Shown one piece after another: positions 1-5,887 of a stretch of 6,760 bases of DNA (the stretch's first letter is position 1; the number at the start of each line of letters is the position of its first letter). Source of the stretch: Nitrospinaceae bacterium (lineage in GTDB: Bacteria > Nitrospinota > Nitrospinia > Nitrospinales > VA-1); the NCBI GenBank assembly GCA_029937635.1, contig JAPYPM010000121.1, forward strand, positions 1 through 6,760, read 5' to 3'. The position numbers were made by a program, and so were the translations under genes. The notes under the pieces are model-generated. The model worked only from the letters and a program-made list of their open reading frames with translations. It did not search any database and was not told the origin of the DNA.

Positions 1-1
1 T

Positions 2-1036
2 ACTCATACGCTTGGCATCCACCGGAAAAAGGCCAAAAAAGTTAAGGGTGATACCATAAAGTTTTATGAGCAAATTATTCAAGAGGAAGAGGCGTATGAG
101 TTAACCAGAAAAAACATGGAGACAAAACGAAAAGAAATGCAGTCTCTTGTGGATCGTTTTAGAGCCAAGGCTTCCAAGGCTTCTATGGCTCAGTCAAGAT
201 TAAAAATGATGGAAAAAATGGGGACCATGGAAAAACTTGACACTGAAAAGAATTTAGGATTTCGGTTTAATTATCTTTCATGTCCTGGAAAAATATTAAT
301 GACAATGAAAGATCTTTCGTTCTCCTATGACAGTAAACCTGAAAATAATATTTTTTCTAGTTTGTCATTTTCTATTGGGAGTCAAGATCGTATAGGAATT
401 ATTGGGGCCAACGGGAAAGGTAAGTCGACACTGATAAATTGCTTAGCAGGTGAATTAGTTTACAGTTCGGGATCTATTATTAAGCATCCTTCTACTCGTA
501 TAGGACATTTCGGCCAGACTAATATTGACCGACTCGATGCGCAGAATCGTGTGATAGATGAGATATTACGAGAAAACCCTAGTCTTTCTCTACAAGCCGC
601 CCATAGCATCTGTGGAGCAATGATGTTTGATGGAGACTTAAGTAAAAAAAAAGTAAGTGTATTGTCTGGGGGTGAAAGAAGTCGGGTCTTGTTAGGGAAA
701 ATAATTTCTCACCCGACCAATATATTACTTTTAGATGAGCCTTCCCATCACTTAGATGTTGAATCTATTGAATCATTAATTGAAGAGCTGAATGATTACG
801 CCGGTGCAGTAGTCATAGTTACCCACTCGGAACTTATTTTAAAAAGCTTAGTTAAAAATCTAATTATTTTTCATCAAGGACGAGCAGAATATTTTCATGG
901 AGGATATGATCACTTTTTAGATAAAGTTGGTTGGGAAGGAGAACAGACTGTGCAAAAAAAAGTAAAAACTAAAATAAATAAAAAAGAAGCAAGGCGATTA
1001 CGTGCTTTAGAGAGGCAAAAAGAGCAAATCAGTTGA
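2..1036 (+). CDS. ABC-F family ATPase, C-terminal part (5' end outside window)
   Basis: The reading frame is open from base 2, so the gene begins upstream; the ATG at base 116 is internal. Visible are the end of the first nucleotide-binding domain, the charged interdomain linker typical of ABC-F proteins (RFRAKASKASMAQSR), a complete second ABC domain and a short basic tail. Numbering from the Met at 116: Walker A GANGKGKST at 97-105, Q-loop Gln134, signature LSGGERSRV at 183-191, Walker B with ILLLDEPSHHLD at 203-214, switch His237. ABC-F proteins are soluble, have no membrane domain, and mostly act on ribosomes (translation factors or antibiotic-resistance factors). The linker and the basic tail (KKEARRLRALERQ) resemble the YheS/Uup branch, but the subtype cannot be fixed without the N-terminus. 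Small departures from consensus: Lys at the variable fourth Walker A position, and DEPSHHLD instead of DEPTNHLD. The family call is firm. Confidence 0.95.
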   Translation, partial: THTLGIHRKKAKKVKGDTIKFYEQIIQEEEAYELTRKNMETKRKEMQSLVDRFRAKASKASMAQSRLKMMEKMGTMEKLDTEKNLGFRFNYLSCPGKILMTMKDLSFSYDSKPENNIFSSLSFSIGSQDRIGIIGANGKGKSTLINCLAGELVYSSGSIIKHPSTRIGHFGQTNIDRLDAQNRVIDEILRENPSLSLQAAHSICGAMMFDGDLSKKKVSVLSGGERSRVLLGKIISHPTNILLLDEPSHHLDVESIESLIEELNDYAGAVVIVTHSELILKSLVKNLIIFHQGRAEYFHGGYDHFLDKVGWEGEQTVQKKVKTKINKKEARRLRALERQKEQIS

Positions 1037-1402
1037 TAGTTAAATTAAGAAGTAATTGAAGGTGATGTTGACTGAATAAATGGGCTTTATAATTGGAATC
1101 ATACCACGATAGGTAAAAAGCTAGAGAGAACAATTACTAAATAAGTAGGTTGGAAGCTCAAAAGGGTCCCTGACTCGAAAGACCTTGAAAGGATGATTGC
1201 CTTCAATGGGCTTCCAGGAGAAAATTTTGCTACGCAATAAATTGTAACTAAAGAAACATTTTGTTGTAATTATTTCTAGAATAACTCTAAATACTTTTTA
1301 AAGTTAGGTTAATGTATTAAATTGAGATGCTGGTTTAGAGAGGGCATCAAAATAGGTTTGTGCTCTTAAAGCCAAAGAGCATCAAAATAAAAATAATACA
1401 AT
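1037..1402. other. Intergenic region with foldable segment and coding-like debris
   Basis: No intact gene is seen. Bases 1076-1240 form one frame interrupted only by a TAA at 1142-1144. Its second half reads like protein (ending in ...LERMIAFNGLPGENFATQ, then stop) but has no ribosome binding site, so it may be a decayed gene end. The same DNA can fold: 1151-1160 pairs with 1207-1216 (see the separate entry). A further 7-bp hairpin, TGCTCTT (1361-1367) with AAGAGCA (1375-1381), lies just downstream of the minus-strand microprotein gene and could help end its transcript, but no T-run follows it. GCATCAAAATA occurs twice, at 1344-1354 and 1379-1389. No convincing terminator for the ABC-F gene was found. 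Confidence 0.5.
1151..1216 (+). ncRNA. Possible structured RNA, branched fold
   Basis: TGGAAGCTCA (1151-1160) and TGGGCTTCCA (1207-1216) can form a 10-bp closing stem with one G-U pair. Inside it, AAGGGTC (1162-1168) pairs with GACCTT (1181-1186) with one bulged G, and AAGG (1189-1192) faces CCTT (1200-1203), giving a three-way-junction drawing. The C-terminal coding-like debris overlaps it, so the pairing could be accidental. No known RNA family was recognised. It lies 114 bases after the ABC-F stop codon, so it could also belong to that gene's 3' untranslated region. Confidence 0.25.
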
Positions 1403-1540
1403 CTATTTATTGATTTTTTGGTCTTCTTCTTTCTTAGGAAACCTTGAAGAGTTGCCTAGTTTTTTAGCCAAACTAAAAAGTAGCCAAAGAGCCAAGAAAC
1501 CGAAAGTCATTCCATAAATTATGTAGGTCTCTGTGTCCAT
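1403..1540 (-). CDS. Single-span membrane microprotein, 45 aa
   Basis: On the minus strand the ATG at 1540-1538 opens a 45-residue frame ending in TAG at 1405-1403. The product starts MDTETYIIYGMTFGFLALW and has one hydrophobic span at about residues 7-25 (including FLALWLLFSL). A strongly polar tail follows (KK, then KKEEDQKINK), so a tail in the cytoplasm is expected. Size and layout recall small accessory subunits such as CcoQ or CcmD-like proteins, but no diagnostic motif supports either name. There is no clear Shine-Dalgarno sequence; the upstream bases are AT-only, as they are before marC and the ankyrin gene here. It sits alone in a 1 kb gap with no same-strand partner within 2 kb. The amino-acid composition makes chance unlikely, but the function is unknown. 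Confidence 0.6.
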   Translation of the reverse strand: MDTETYIIYGMTFGFLALWLLFSLAKKLGNSSRFPKKEEDQKINK

Positions 1541-1976
1541 ATTTATGTTTTTAATTTAGTTGATATAATAAATTTTTATTACACTATTCTTCCCATAAAA
1601 CATTCTACACATTGCATTTCTAAAAAATTAATTCTCATAGAAAAACTGAAGTTATTTTTGATTATATATCGTTATTAAGATAATTAAAAACATTGTTAGT
1701 TTTTTTAAATTAAATATATTTAATTGATGATTCACTCTAAGTTAATGTTAATTAGCTACTTTGTTTTATACGGTTTGATTCAGCAAAATGATCATATGCA
1801 GAGCGGTAGTGAGGCATTTTTGGATTTTTAATCCACTTAATAAAAGAATAAAAGTAATGTTTTTTTTAGTATAACTGTCTGTGTGAATTGTATTAAAATT
1901 AATAAGTTGGGAGATTTTGGTAGTGAATTGGGATTAAAAATTTTAATGGGTGTCCCCTCTTTATGTTCAAGAATCG

Positions 1977-2014
1977 TTAACAAGTAATTAAAAAAATATT
2001 TATAATTTTATAAT
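1977..2014 (+). promoter_or_regulatory. Candidate sigma-70 promoter for the thioredoxin-like gene
   Basis: TTAACA at 1977-1982 and a perfect TATAAT at 2001-2006 are separated by 18 bases. A second TATAAT sits at 2009-2014. Transcription would start near 2013-2022, giving a leader of about 30 bases before the ATG at 2049. In such AT-rich DNA TATAAT arises often, so this rests on the spacing and on the position relative to the gene. Confidence 0.4.
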
Positions 2015-2034
2015 AGTTGTGCTTTTATATTTCT

Positions 2035-2039
2035 AAGGA
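2035..2039 (+). promoter_or_regulatory. Ribosome binding site of the thioredoxin-like gene
   Basis: AAGGA lies 9 bases before the ATG at 2049. This supports that start, which also puts a signal peptide at the very N-terminus. Confidence 0.55.
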
Positions 2040-2048
2040 TATGCGCCT

Positions 2049-2648
2049 ATGAATAAAATAATTTTCTTCATTACTTTTTTTGTTTTACTTTCCAGTCAAG
2101 TTCTAGCCAACGAGTTGCTGGTTGTCTGTGGTAAAAATTCCAAGAATTCTAAAAAATGGCAGGATGAGGTTTTGCAAGAATATATCCAGAGTGAAATGGG
2201 GAAAAAAACCCCAGCCAAAATAGTTTCGATCGAAGGGGATAAGTTTCCAAAATGGTTTATGAAAGCTATGGAAGAAGGGCGAATAGACCAAATACTTGGG
2301 ACACCCACCTTTATCATCTGGGATAGTGTAAATAAAAAAGAATTAGGAAGGTTGGAGGGTTTTACGCAAAAGTCAAAGTTTTATACGGAACTAAGAGAAG
2401 CTTTATTGCAGATAAGTCAGGGATTGCATCCTGGTCGACGAGAGGGGTCTGGAGGTCATCAGGCTGAGGGTTCAGAAGCCAAACAACAAAAGGAGGGATC
2501 GGGGGGTATGAGTCAAGATATTATGGATCACGTTTATAAAACCCCAGAAGAAGCAAAACGCGCCTCAAAAATGCTTGGTTTTGGAGGAGAGATTCATAGC
2601 CATGATACTCCTCAAGGAATTATTTATATGCCAGGAACAACCATGTGA
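2049..2648 (+). CDS. Secreted thioredoxin-fold protein lacking the CxxC motif, with Gly/Ser linker and DUF3721-like tail
   Basis: A 199-residue protein with four parts. Residues 1-20 are a signal peptide (hydrophobic core IIFFITFFVLL, cleavage probably after VLA), so it should act in the periplasm. Residues 21-121 match the thioredoxin-like family of periplasmic proteins whose active site reads CxxC-x-x-W: here the place is S31-K-N-S34 followed by KKW. The downstream landmarks are kept (DEV, a Tyr, GKK.P, the cis-proline loop GTPTF at 84-88, and GRLEGF at 100-105). Residues 122-153 are a low-complexity linker with EGSGG twice (132-136 and 149-153). Residues 155-199 (YKTPEEAKRASKMLGFGG.IHSH...YMPG) resemble the short DUF3721-type domain. 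Both usual redox cysteines are absent, so disulfide exchange of the normal kind is unlikely; Cys27 is the only cysteine in the protein. A binding or chaperone-like role is inference. There are no same-strand genes nearby. Confidence 0.85.
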   Translation: MNKIIFFITFFVLLSSQVLANELLVVCGKNSKNSKKWQDEVLQEYIQSEMGKKTPAKIVSIEGDKFPKWFMKAMEEGRIDQILGTPTFIIWDSVNKKELGRLEGFTQKSKFYTELREALLQISQGLHPGRREGSGGHQAEGSEAKQQKEGSGGMSQDIMDHVYKTPEEAKRASKMLGFGGEIHSHDTPQGIIYMPGTTM

Positions 2649-2964
2649 AAAAGTGAGGATATTTTAAGAAAATTTTTACCTCCTATTGGTCGGTTTTTTA
2701 ATAAAGTCAATTACTACCAGGTACAAGTTTGACTGTATTGAATTAATTTCCTTATCCAGTTATCTATGTAATATATTTTTATATTTAGAGTCAGAAGTAT
2801 TCCTATATTCTACCTAGTTTCTTTAATTTTTTTCACGCAGACCTACAATAACAATAAGATACTCTAGGAAAACATTATCTATACTAGGGGTTTTTAATTC
2901 TTGATTAATCAAAGATTAATTCTTAATTAATGGAATGTTAATGTTTGTGTTTTACACTTAATTT
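2649..2964. other. Intergenic region with AT-rich symmetric repeats
   Basis: No gene on either strand. AGTCAA (2706-2711) and TTGACT (2729-2734) form a small inverted repeat around a TACCAGGTA palindrome. At 2901-2912 is the perfect 12-base palindrome TTGATTAATCAA. Its GATTAAT half recurs 11 bases downstream (2903-2909 and 2914-2920), followed by TTAATTAA; such helical-turn spacing would fit a protein-binding site upstream of the candidate small RNA. No good terminator was found directly after the thioredoxin-like gene: the T-run at 2690-2699 lacks a convincing stem. Confidence 0.4.
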
Positions 2965-3039
2965 GTTTGTTAATGCAGGTCTCCTCCTGCGAACGCTCTT
3001 TCCTTCTGCAGAATTTTAGGGAAGAGCGTTCTTTATTTT
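2965..3039 (+). ncRNA. Candidate small RNA with anti-Shine-Dalgarno loop, ending at a terminator
   Basis: Two adjacent hairpins sit in a gap more than 300 bases from any gene end. The first is GCAGG-TCTCCT-CCTGC (2975-2990), whose loop UCUCCU is complementary to AGGAGA-type ribosome binding sites. The second is the long terminator stem at 2991-3031. A possible -10 box, TACACT at 2953-2958, would start a transcript near 2965, giving about 75 nucleotides; no good -35 box is visible. Small RNAs showing C/U-rich loops commonly repress translation by covering ribosome binding sites. An alternative is that this is just the delayed terminator of the thioredoxin-like transcript. No known RNA family was recognised, and the 5' end is a guess. 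Confidence 0.4.
2991..3039 (+). terminator. Rho-independent terminator-like hairpin
   Basis: GAACGCTCTTTCC (2991-3003) pairs with GGGAAGAGCGTTC (3019-3031): 13 bp with one G-U pair. The loop begins with the self-complementary TTCTGCAGAA. The U-rich tract TTTATTTT (3032-3039) follows. The T-run is only on the + side, so termination is rightward. It is the strongest terminator-like structure in the window, yet it lies 343 bases past the nearest upstream stop codon. Confidence 0.7.
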
Positions 3040-3337
3040 GATTGTACAAACTTAACCATTTAAAAAAGATATTCAATTTTATAGTTCATTCTAGTTCTTA
3101 AAAATGGGCTACCTTTCTAGATTTAACTTGTGAGAAACTAGCTTCATTAGTTTATTATTAATTAGTTTAGAAGCCCTTCCCTCCGATAAATTAAAAGAAC
3201 TTTATTATGTTATTTAGGTAAAATTCAGTAGTTACAAAAGTTTATCTCATGCTTTAAAACCAACTAGTGTCCCTGAATATCATAGAGGTATATGGTTAAA
3301 ACTATTTAAAATAGGAACTTTAAAATAATTGTATTAA
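3040..3337. other. Intergenic region upstream of marC
   Basis: No intact gene. A 36-codon stop-to-stop stretch at 3218-3328 (+; ...SVPEYHRGIWLKLFKIGTLK) looks coding-like but has no start codon, so it may be debris. The hairpin AAACTA-GCTTCAT-TAGTTT lies within 3130-3160, and GGGCT (3105-3109) could pair with AGCCC (3172-3176). No clear promoter for marC was picked; an AGGA at 3313-3316 is too far from the ATG (21 bases) to serve as its ribosome binding site. Confidence 0.35.
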
Positions 3338-3958
3338 ATGATTGACACAATAGAGCTTATTAAAACGTTCGTGATCTTATTGGCCATAATTGACCCTATT
3401 GGAAATATTCCGGTGGTAATGGGGTTAACGGAAAACAAGACTATTGATGAATATAGATCTGTAGTACGAAAGACATCTTGCGCGGTTGTTATTTTATTGT
3501 CGGTCTCTTTTTTATTTGGAGGATATATATTAGTTTTTTTTGGTATCAAGATGCCAGCTTTTGAATTGGTGGGAGGTGTTTTTTTGCTTTATGTTGCTTT
3601 TACTATGCTAGTAAACAGTAAAACATCATTTTTATATCCCGATGATGAAGAAGAAAAAGAAAATATAGCTTTTATGCCTATGACTTTTCCTCTTCTGGTA
3701 GGCCCGGCCGCTATGAGCTCTGTAATTATTCAGTCTAATAATATTTATGCTTGGCAGATTAAATTAGTTTTTATTGGAGAATTTATTGTAATAGGCATAT
3801 TGGTAGGATTGGCTCTGAGCTTATCAAAAATGATTCTAAATAATCTAGGGAAGACTGGAATTAAATTTATAACCCAAACTATGGGCCTTTTATTGGGAAG
3901 TTTAGCCATTGGTTTCATTGCAGACTCTTTGAAGTTATTATTGCCTGGACTGTCATAA
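3338..3958 (+). CDS. MarC family (UPF0056) inner-membrane protein
   Basis: A 206-residue, strongly hydrophobic protein of the usual length for MarC/YchE/YhgN proteins. Family landmarks are clear: AIIDPIGNIPV at about residues 16-26 inside the first span, a charged cytoplasmic-type loop at about 101-109 (PDDEEEKEN), the second half-repeat motif FPLLVGPAAMSSVII at 117-131, and the C-terminal span MGLLLGSLAIGFIADSL at 182-198. About six membrane spans fit the sequence, consistent with an internal duplication of three. These proteins are membrane proteins of unclear transport function; the old link to multiple antibiotic resistance was not upheld. The ATG at 3338 is chosen because it gives the normal N-terminus, although no Shine-Dalgarno sequence precedes it. 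The ankyrin gene follows after 53 bases and could share the transcript. Confidence 0.93.
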   Translation: MIDTIELIKTFVILLAIIDPIGNIPVVMGLTENKTIDEYRSVVRKTSCAVVILLSVSFLFGGYILVFFGIKMPAFELVGGVFLLYVAFTMLVNSKTSFLYPDDEEEKENIAFMPMTFPLLVGPAAMSSVIIQSNNIYAWQIKLVFIGEFIVIGILVGLALSLSKMILNNLGKTGIKFITQTMGLLLGSLAIGFIADSLKLLLPGLS

Positions 3959-4011
3959 AAATTGAGGAGTCATTTTACATTCAATAGTACTAATATTATT
4001 TAATTAAGATT

Positions 4012-4878
4012 ATGATAACAAAGGCCATTTTATATTTTTTAACTTTGTCGAGTGCTTTATTATTTTTAACTGGAAATTCATCGTTTTCATCTTACGATCC
4101 TTCAGCTCGTATATTATTGTATAAAACAATTGAGATCGGTGACCTAGAAAATGCAAAAATACTCATTTCTGACACTGATATTAATTATCAAGACCAGTTG
4201 GGATACACACTCCTTTACAAGGCAGTCTTTTATGACCGTTTGAACTTCGTTCAATACTTTTTTGAACTAGGAGCGAATGTGAATATTTCTGATATTGAGG
4301 GACTTGCTCCTCTTCACGTTGCGGCTCTTGAAAACCTACCTGTCATGATCCAAACTTTAAAAGATAAGGGTGCTAACTTCGAAGCTAAAGATGATTATGG
4401 ATACACAGCGCTTCATCTTTCTGCAGATCAAGGAAATTTTAATGCAGCTCAACAGCTCATTAATTTTGGAGCTAATGTAAATAACAGGACAGAGTGGGGC
4501 GGGACGCCTCTGCATGCATCTGTTGCAAATAAAAATTTTGAATTGACAAAATATCTAATAAAAAGTGGTGCTAAACTCGGGCTTAAGGATCGCTTAGGTC
4601 GTACTTCTCTTCACTGGGCAGCGGAAAAAGGTGATTTAGCTATAGCAAGTTTTTTGCTCAATAAGGGGATAGCAATTAACTTACCAGATAATGATGGTGA
4701 GACTGTCTTGCATGAAGCTGCAAAGTGGGGCCATTTAAAGCTGATTCAACTCTTTATTAATCATGGAGCTAATATTAATGCTATAGGATCAGACGGGAGA
4801 GCTCCTATTCATATAGCAATTGCTCACGGCAATATTGATATTGTAAATTTGTTTAAAACGTATGGTGCTGATTTCTAA
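4012..4878 (+). CDS. Exported ankyrin-repeat protein, seven exact 33-residue repeats
   Basis: A 288-residue protein. Residues 1-22 are a hydrophobic signal peptide (AILYFLTLSSALLFLTG), so a periplasmic or secreted location is expected; there is no lipobox cysteine. After an N-terminal cap (about 30-60), ankyrin repeats begin at Gly64, 97, 130, 163, 196, 229 and 262, exactly 33 residues apart, each opening with a G-x-T/A-x-LH-type motif (GLAPLHVAA, GYTALHLSA, GGTPLHASV, GRTSLHWAA, GETVLHEAA, GRAPIHIAI). The first is most degenerate (GYTLLYKAV). The C-terminus stops in the last repeat (YGADF) with no extra domain. Ankyrin stacks bind other proteins; in bacterial envelopes some protect catalases or act in contact-dependent systems, but no partner is visible here. 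There is no clear ribosome binding site, and the ATG is chosen because it completes the signal peptide. Confidence 0.93.
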   Translation: MITKAILYFLTLSSALLFLTGNSSFSSYDPSARILLYKTIEIGDLENAKILISDTDINYQDQLGYTLLYKAVFYDRLNFVQYFFELGANVNISDIEGLAPLHVAALENLPVMIQTLKDKGANFEAKDDYGYTALHLSADQGNFNAAQQLINFGANVNNRTEWGGTPLHASVANKNFELTKYLIKSGAKLGLKDRLGRTSLHWAAEKGDLAIASFLLNKGIAINLPDNDGETVLHEAAKWGHLKLIQLFINHGANINAIGSDGRAPIHIAIAHGNIDIVNLFKTYGADF

Positions 4879-4889
4879 TTTTTTTAAGA

Positions 4890-4920
4890 AATTTTAAATT
4901 TATACTTTGTATTTAAAATT
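4890..4920 (+). repeat. 10-bp AT-only inverted repeat after the ankyrin gene
   Basis: AATTTTAAAT (4890-4899) and ATTTAAAATT (4911-4920) are perfect inverted copies, 11 bases apart, starting 12 bases after the stop codon. The position suits a transcript end, but an all-A/T stem is weak and no T-run follows on the + side. Confidence 0.3.
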
Positions 4921-4996
4921 AATCGGAAGTTAAAGAAAAGAGTTATTTCGATTGTTTTGACAGGCCATTAAGTTTCTATGAGGTGATAGCTGAAAA

Positions 4997-5020
4997 AAAA
5001 TAAAAATTATATTTTATTTT
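4997..5020 (-). terminator. Weak all-A/T hairpin with T-run, downstream of the zinc-ribbon gene
   Basis: AAAATAAAA (4997-5005) faces TTTTATTTT (5012-5020). Read on the minus strand the stem runs straight into more Ts, about 90 bases after the zinc-ribbon stop codon. This is a possible end for that transcript in the convergent gap; A/T-only pairing makes it uncertain. Confidence 0.25.
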
Positions 5021-5105
5021 AAAGCTTTATGAAAAACCATATGTATGTCTAATAGGTTTCTTTAGCAGCTAAAAATCTTGATTTTTGTTCTAATAATTTT
5101 TATCG

Positions 5106-5315
5106 TTACTTAATAAATCGCTCTTCCCAAAATACACTGTATTGGCTTTTGATCATTTCTTTACAGCTTGAGAAAAGAAAAATCATGCCAAATAAAAAAA
5201 TCAATAAATAGGTTCCACAACCAGCCTCAAACCTTATTGGCAGACCACACTGGGGACATGTCTTTGCCCTATTACTAATCTCCTTGCAGCACTCTTTACA
5301 TGTTGTTAACGCCAT
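5106..5315 (-). CDS. Small zinc-ribbon membrane protein, 69 aa
   Basis: The N-terminus (MALTTCKECCKEIS, then RAKTCPQCG) is the common bacterial zinc-ribbon module, usually written MALxxCKECGKEVSxxAKxCPxCG. The zinc ligands are Cys6, Cys9, Cys20 and Cys23; Cys10 replaces the usual glycine. A single membrane span follows at about residues 35-50 (YLLIFLFGMIFLF), then a short polar tail with three aromatic residues. Such proteins are widespread small membrane-anchored zinc ribbons with no assigned role. No Shine-Dalgarno sequence is seen; a run of ten As precedes the start on the mRNA. It faces the ankyrin gene tail to tail across 227 bases and shares no transcript with it. Confidence 0.85.
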   Translation of the reverse strand: MALTTCKECCKEISNRAKTCPQCGLPIRFEAGCGTYLLIFLFGMIFLFSSCKEMIKSQYSVFWEERFIK

Positions 5316-5663
5316 TTCGTTATTTTTTTTTTCTACTGTGACTATTCATAGTAAATTAGATGAGTTTAATTGTTTACTAAAATGAAACATAATGAATAGA
5401 ATTGCTTTAATCAAGTAAGAGTTTGGCACGCTAAAGTAATTATGCCATGTTTAATAATGTACTTAATTTTTGAGATTATTTAGGAAAATCACTATTTTGT
5501 TTATAGTAATGGAAAAAAATGATGATCATCAAAACAAGAGTGGCCTATAAAAAGAGAACTCTATGATGACTTCCTAATTGAGGGGAGTCTTATAGATATG
5601 GTTTAAGAGAGCTTGGAGAAAATTAAGGGTCCGTAGGAGACACTACAATATTCCCCAGAGAAT
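5316..5663. other. Intergenic region with coding-like debris and a small TCTCC hairpin
   Basis: No intact gene. On the + strand a frame reading ...KRELYDDFLIEGSLIDMV then stop (to about 5606), continuing ESLEKIKG after the stop codon, looks like protein but has no start and is interrupted, so it may be a decayed gene. On the minus strand GTAG-TGTCTC-CTAC (5646-5633) forms a 4-bp hairpin carrying the same TGTCTCC as the leader of the 42-aa microprotein gene. A 27-codon minus-strand frame starting GTG near 5429 has no ribosome binding site and was not called. Confidence 0.35.
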
Positions 5664-5732
5664 TCAAAGTGCAAAATAGAAAAGCACCGCTGGGACAGAT
5701 GCTCCCAAAACTGATACCATAATTGATTTCAT
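5664..5732 (-). CDS. Doubtful hydrophobic peptide, 22 aa
   Basis: ATG at 5732-5730 on the minus strand opens 22 codons to TGA at 5666-5664. The product, MKSIMVSVLGASVPAVLFYF then AL, is one hydrophobic segment with a lysine near the start. It lies 20 bases after the 42-aa microprotein gene and could be co-transcribed with it. There is no ribosome binding site, and 22 codons can arise by chance, so this is weakly supported. Confidence 0.25.
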   Translation of the reverse strand: MKSIMVSVLGASVPAVLFYFAL

Positions 5733-5752
5733 TAGAAATGTATATGAATTGT

Positions 5753-5881
5753 TCATGAGGACAATTTGTGTGCATGCATTTTCTTGGCTTTATGCTTAGA
5801 AAAGACTCTGTAATCAGTGAAAACCTGGTATGACAAATATCCAACTAACAATACAAAGACACTTATAAATGTAGTAATCAT
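5753..5881 (-). CDS. Single-span membrane microprotein, 42 aa
   Basis: On the minus strand the ATG at 5881-5879 is preceded by AGGAG (5892-5888) with 6 bases between, the best ribosome binding site arrangement in the window along with the next gene upstream. The product starts MITTFISVFVLLVGYLSYQV: one membrane span at about residues 3-20. A tail rich in Lys and His (KHKAKKMHAHK) should stay in the cytoplasm. A longer overlapping minus-strand frame (5844-5623, 73 codons) was set aside because it lacks a ribosome binding site and reads unlike a protein. It lies 97 bases downstream of the 44-aa gene, on the same strand, separated by a large inverted repeat. Function unknown. Confidence 0.6.
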   Translation of the reverse strand: MITTFISVFVLLVGYLSYQVFTDYRVFSKHKAKKMHAHKLSS

Positions 5882-5887
5882 AATTTT

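Larger units (their letters stand above)
1541..2048. other. Very AT-rich intergenic region upstream of the thioredoxin-like gene
   Basis: No gene is supported. The only ORF worth mention is 28 codons long (1745-1831, +; MLISYFVLYGL...), has no ribosome binding site and was not called. Symmetric elements: ATTAAAAATTTTAAT (1933-1947, a perfect palindrome around one base) and the hairpin GGATT-TTT-AATCC (1822-1834). The region must contain the start signals of both divergent neighbours: the microprotein gene reading left from 1540 and the thioredoxin-like gene reading right from 2049. Confidence 0.5.

Noticed and set aside
1745..1831. 28-codon + strand ORF starting MLISYFVLYGL
   Set aside because: Partly hydrophobic but with no ribosome binding site and no partner; length expected by chance in AT-rich DNA.
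2096..2317. Minus-strand ORFs of 62 and 73 codons inside the thioredoxin-like gene
   Set aside because: They are antisense shadows of a well-supported coding region and have no independent start signal.
2649..2700. Terminator directly after the thioredoxin-like gene
   Set aside because: A T-run exists at 2690-2699, but the bases before it give no stem longer than about 3-4 bp.
3100..3180. Possible tRNA-like or structured segment closed by GGGCT/AGCCC
   Set aside because: No T-loop, anticodon stem or other tRNA hallmark; the interior pairs poorly.
3218..3328. Stop-to-stop coding-like stretch before marC
   Set aside because: No start codon and no ribosome binding site, in a different frame from marC; at most debris.
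3334..3549. Minus-strand 71-codon ORF overlapping marC
   Set aside because: It is the antisense shadow of the conserved MarC N-terminus.
5623..5844. Minus-strand 73-codon ORF (MDICHTRFSLI...)
   Set aside because: No ribosome binding site, no recognisable domain, and it overlaps in another frame the 42-aa gene, which has AGGAG correctly spaced and a clear membrane span.
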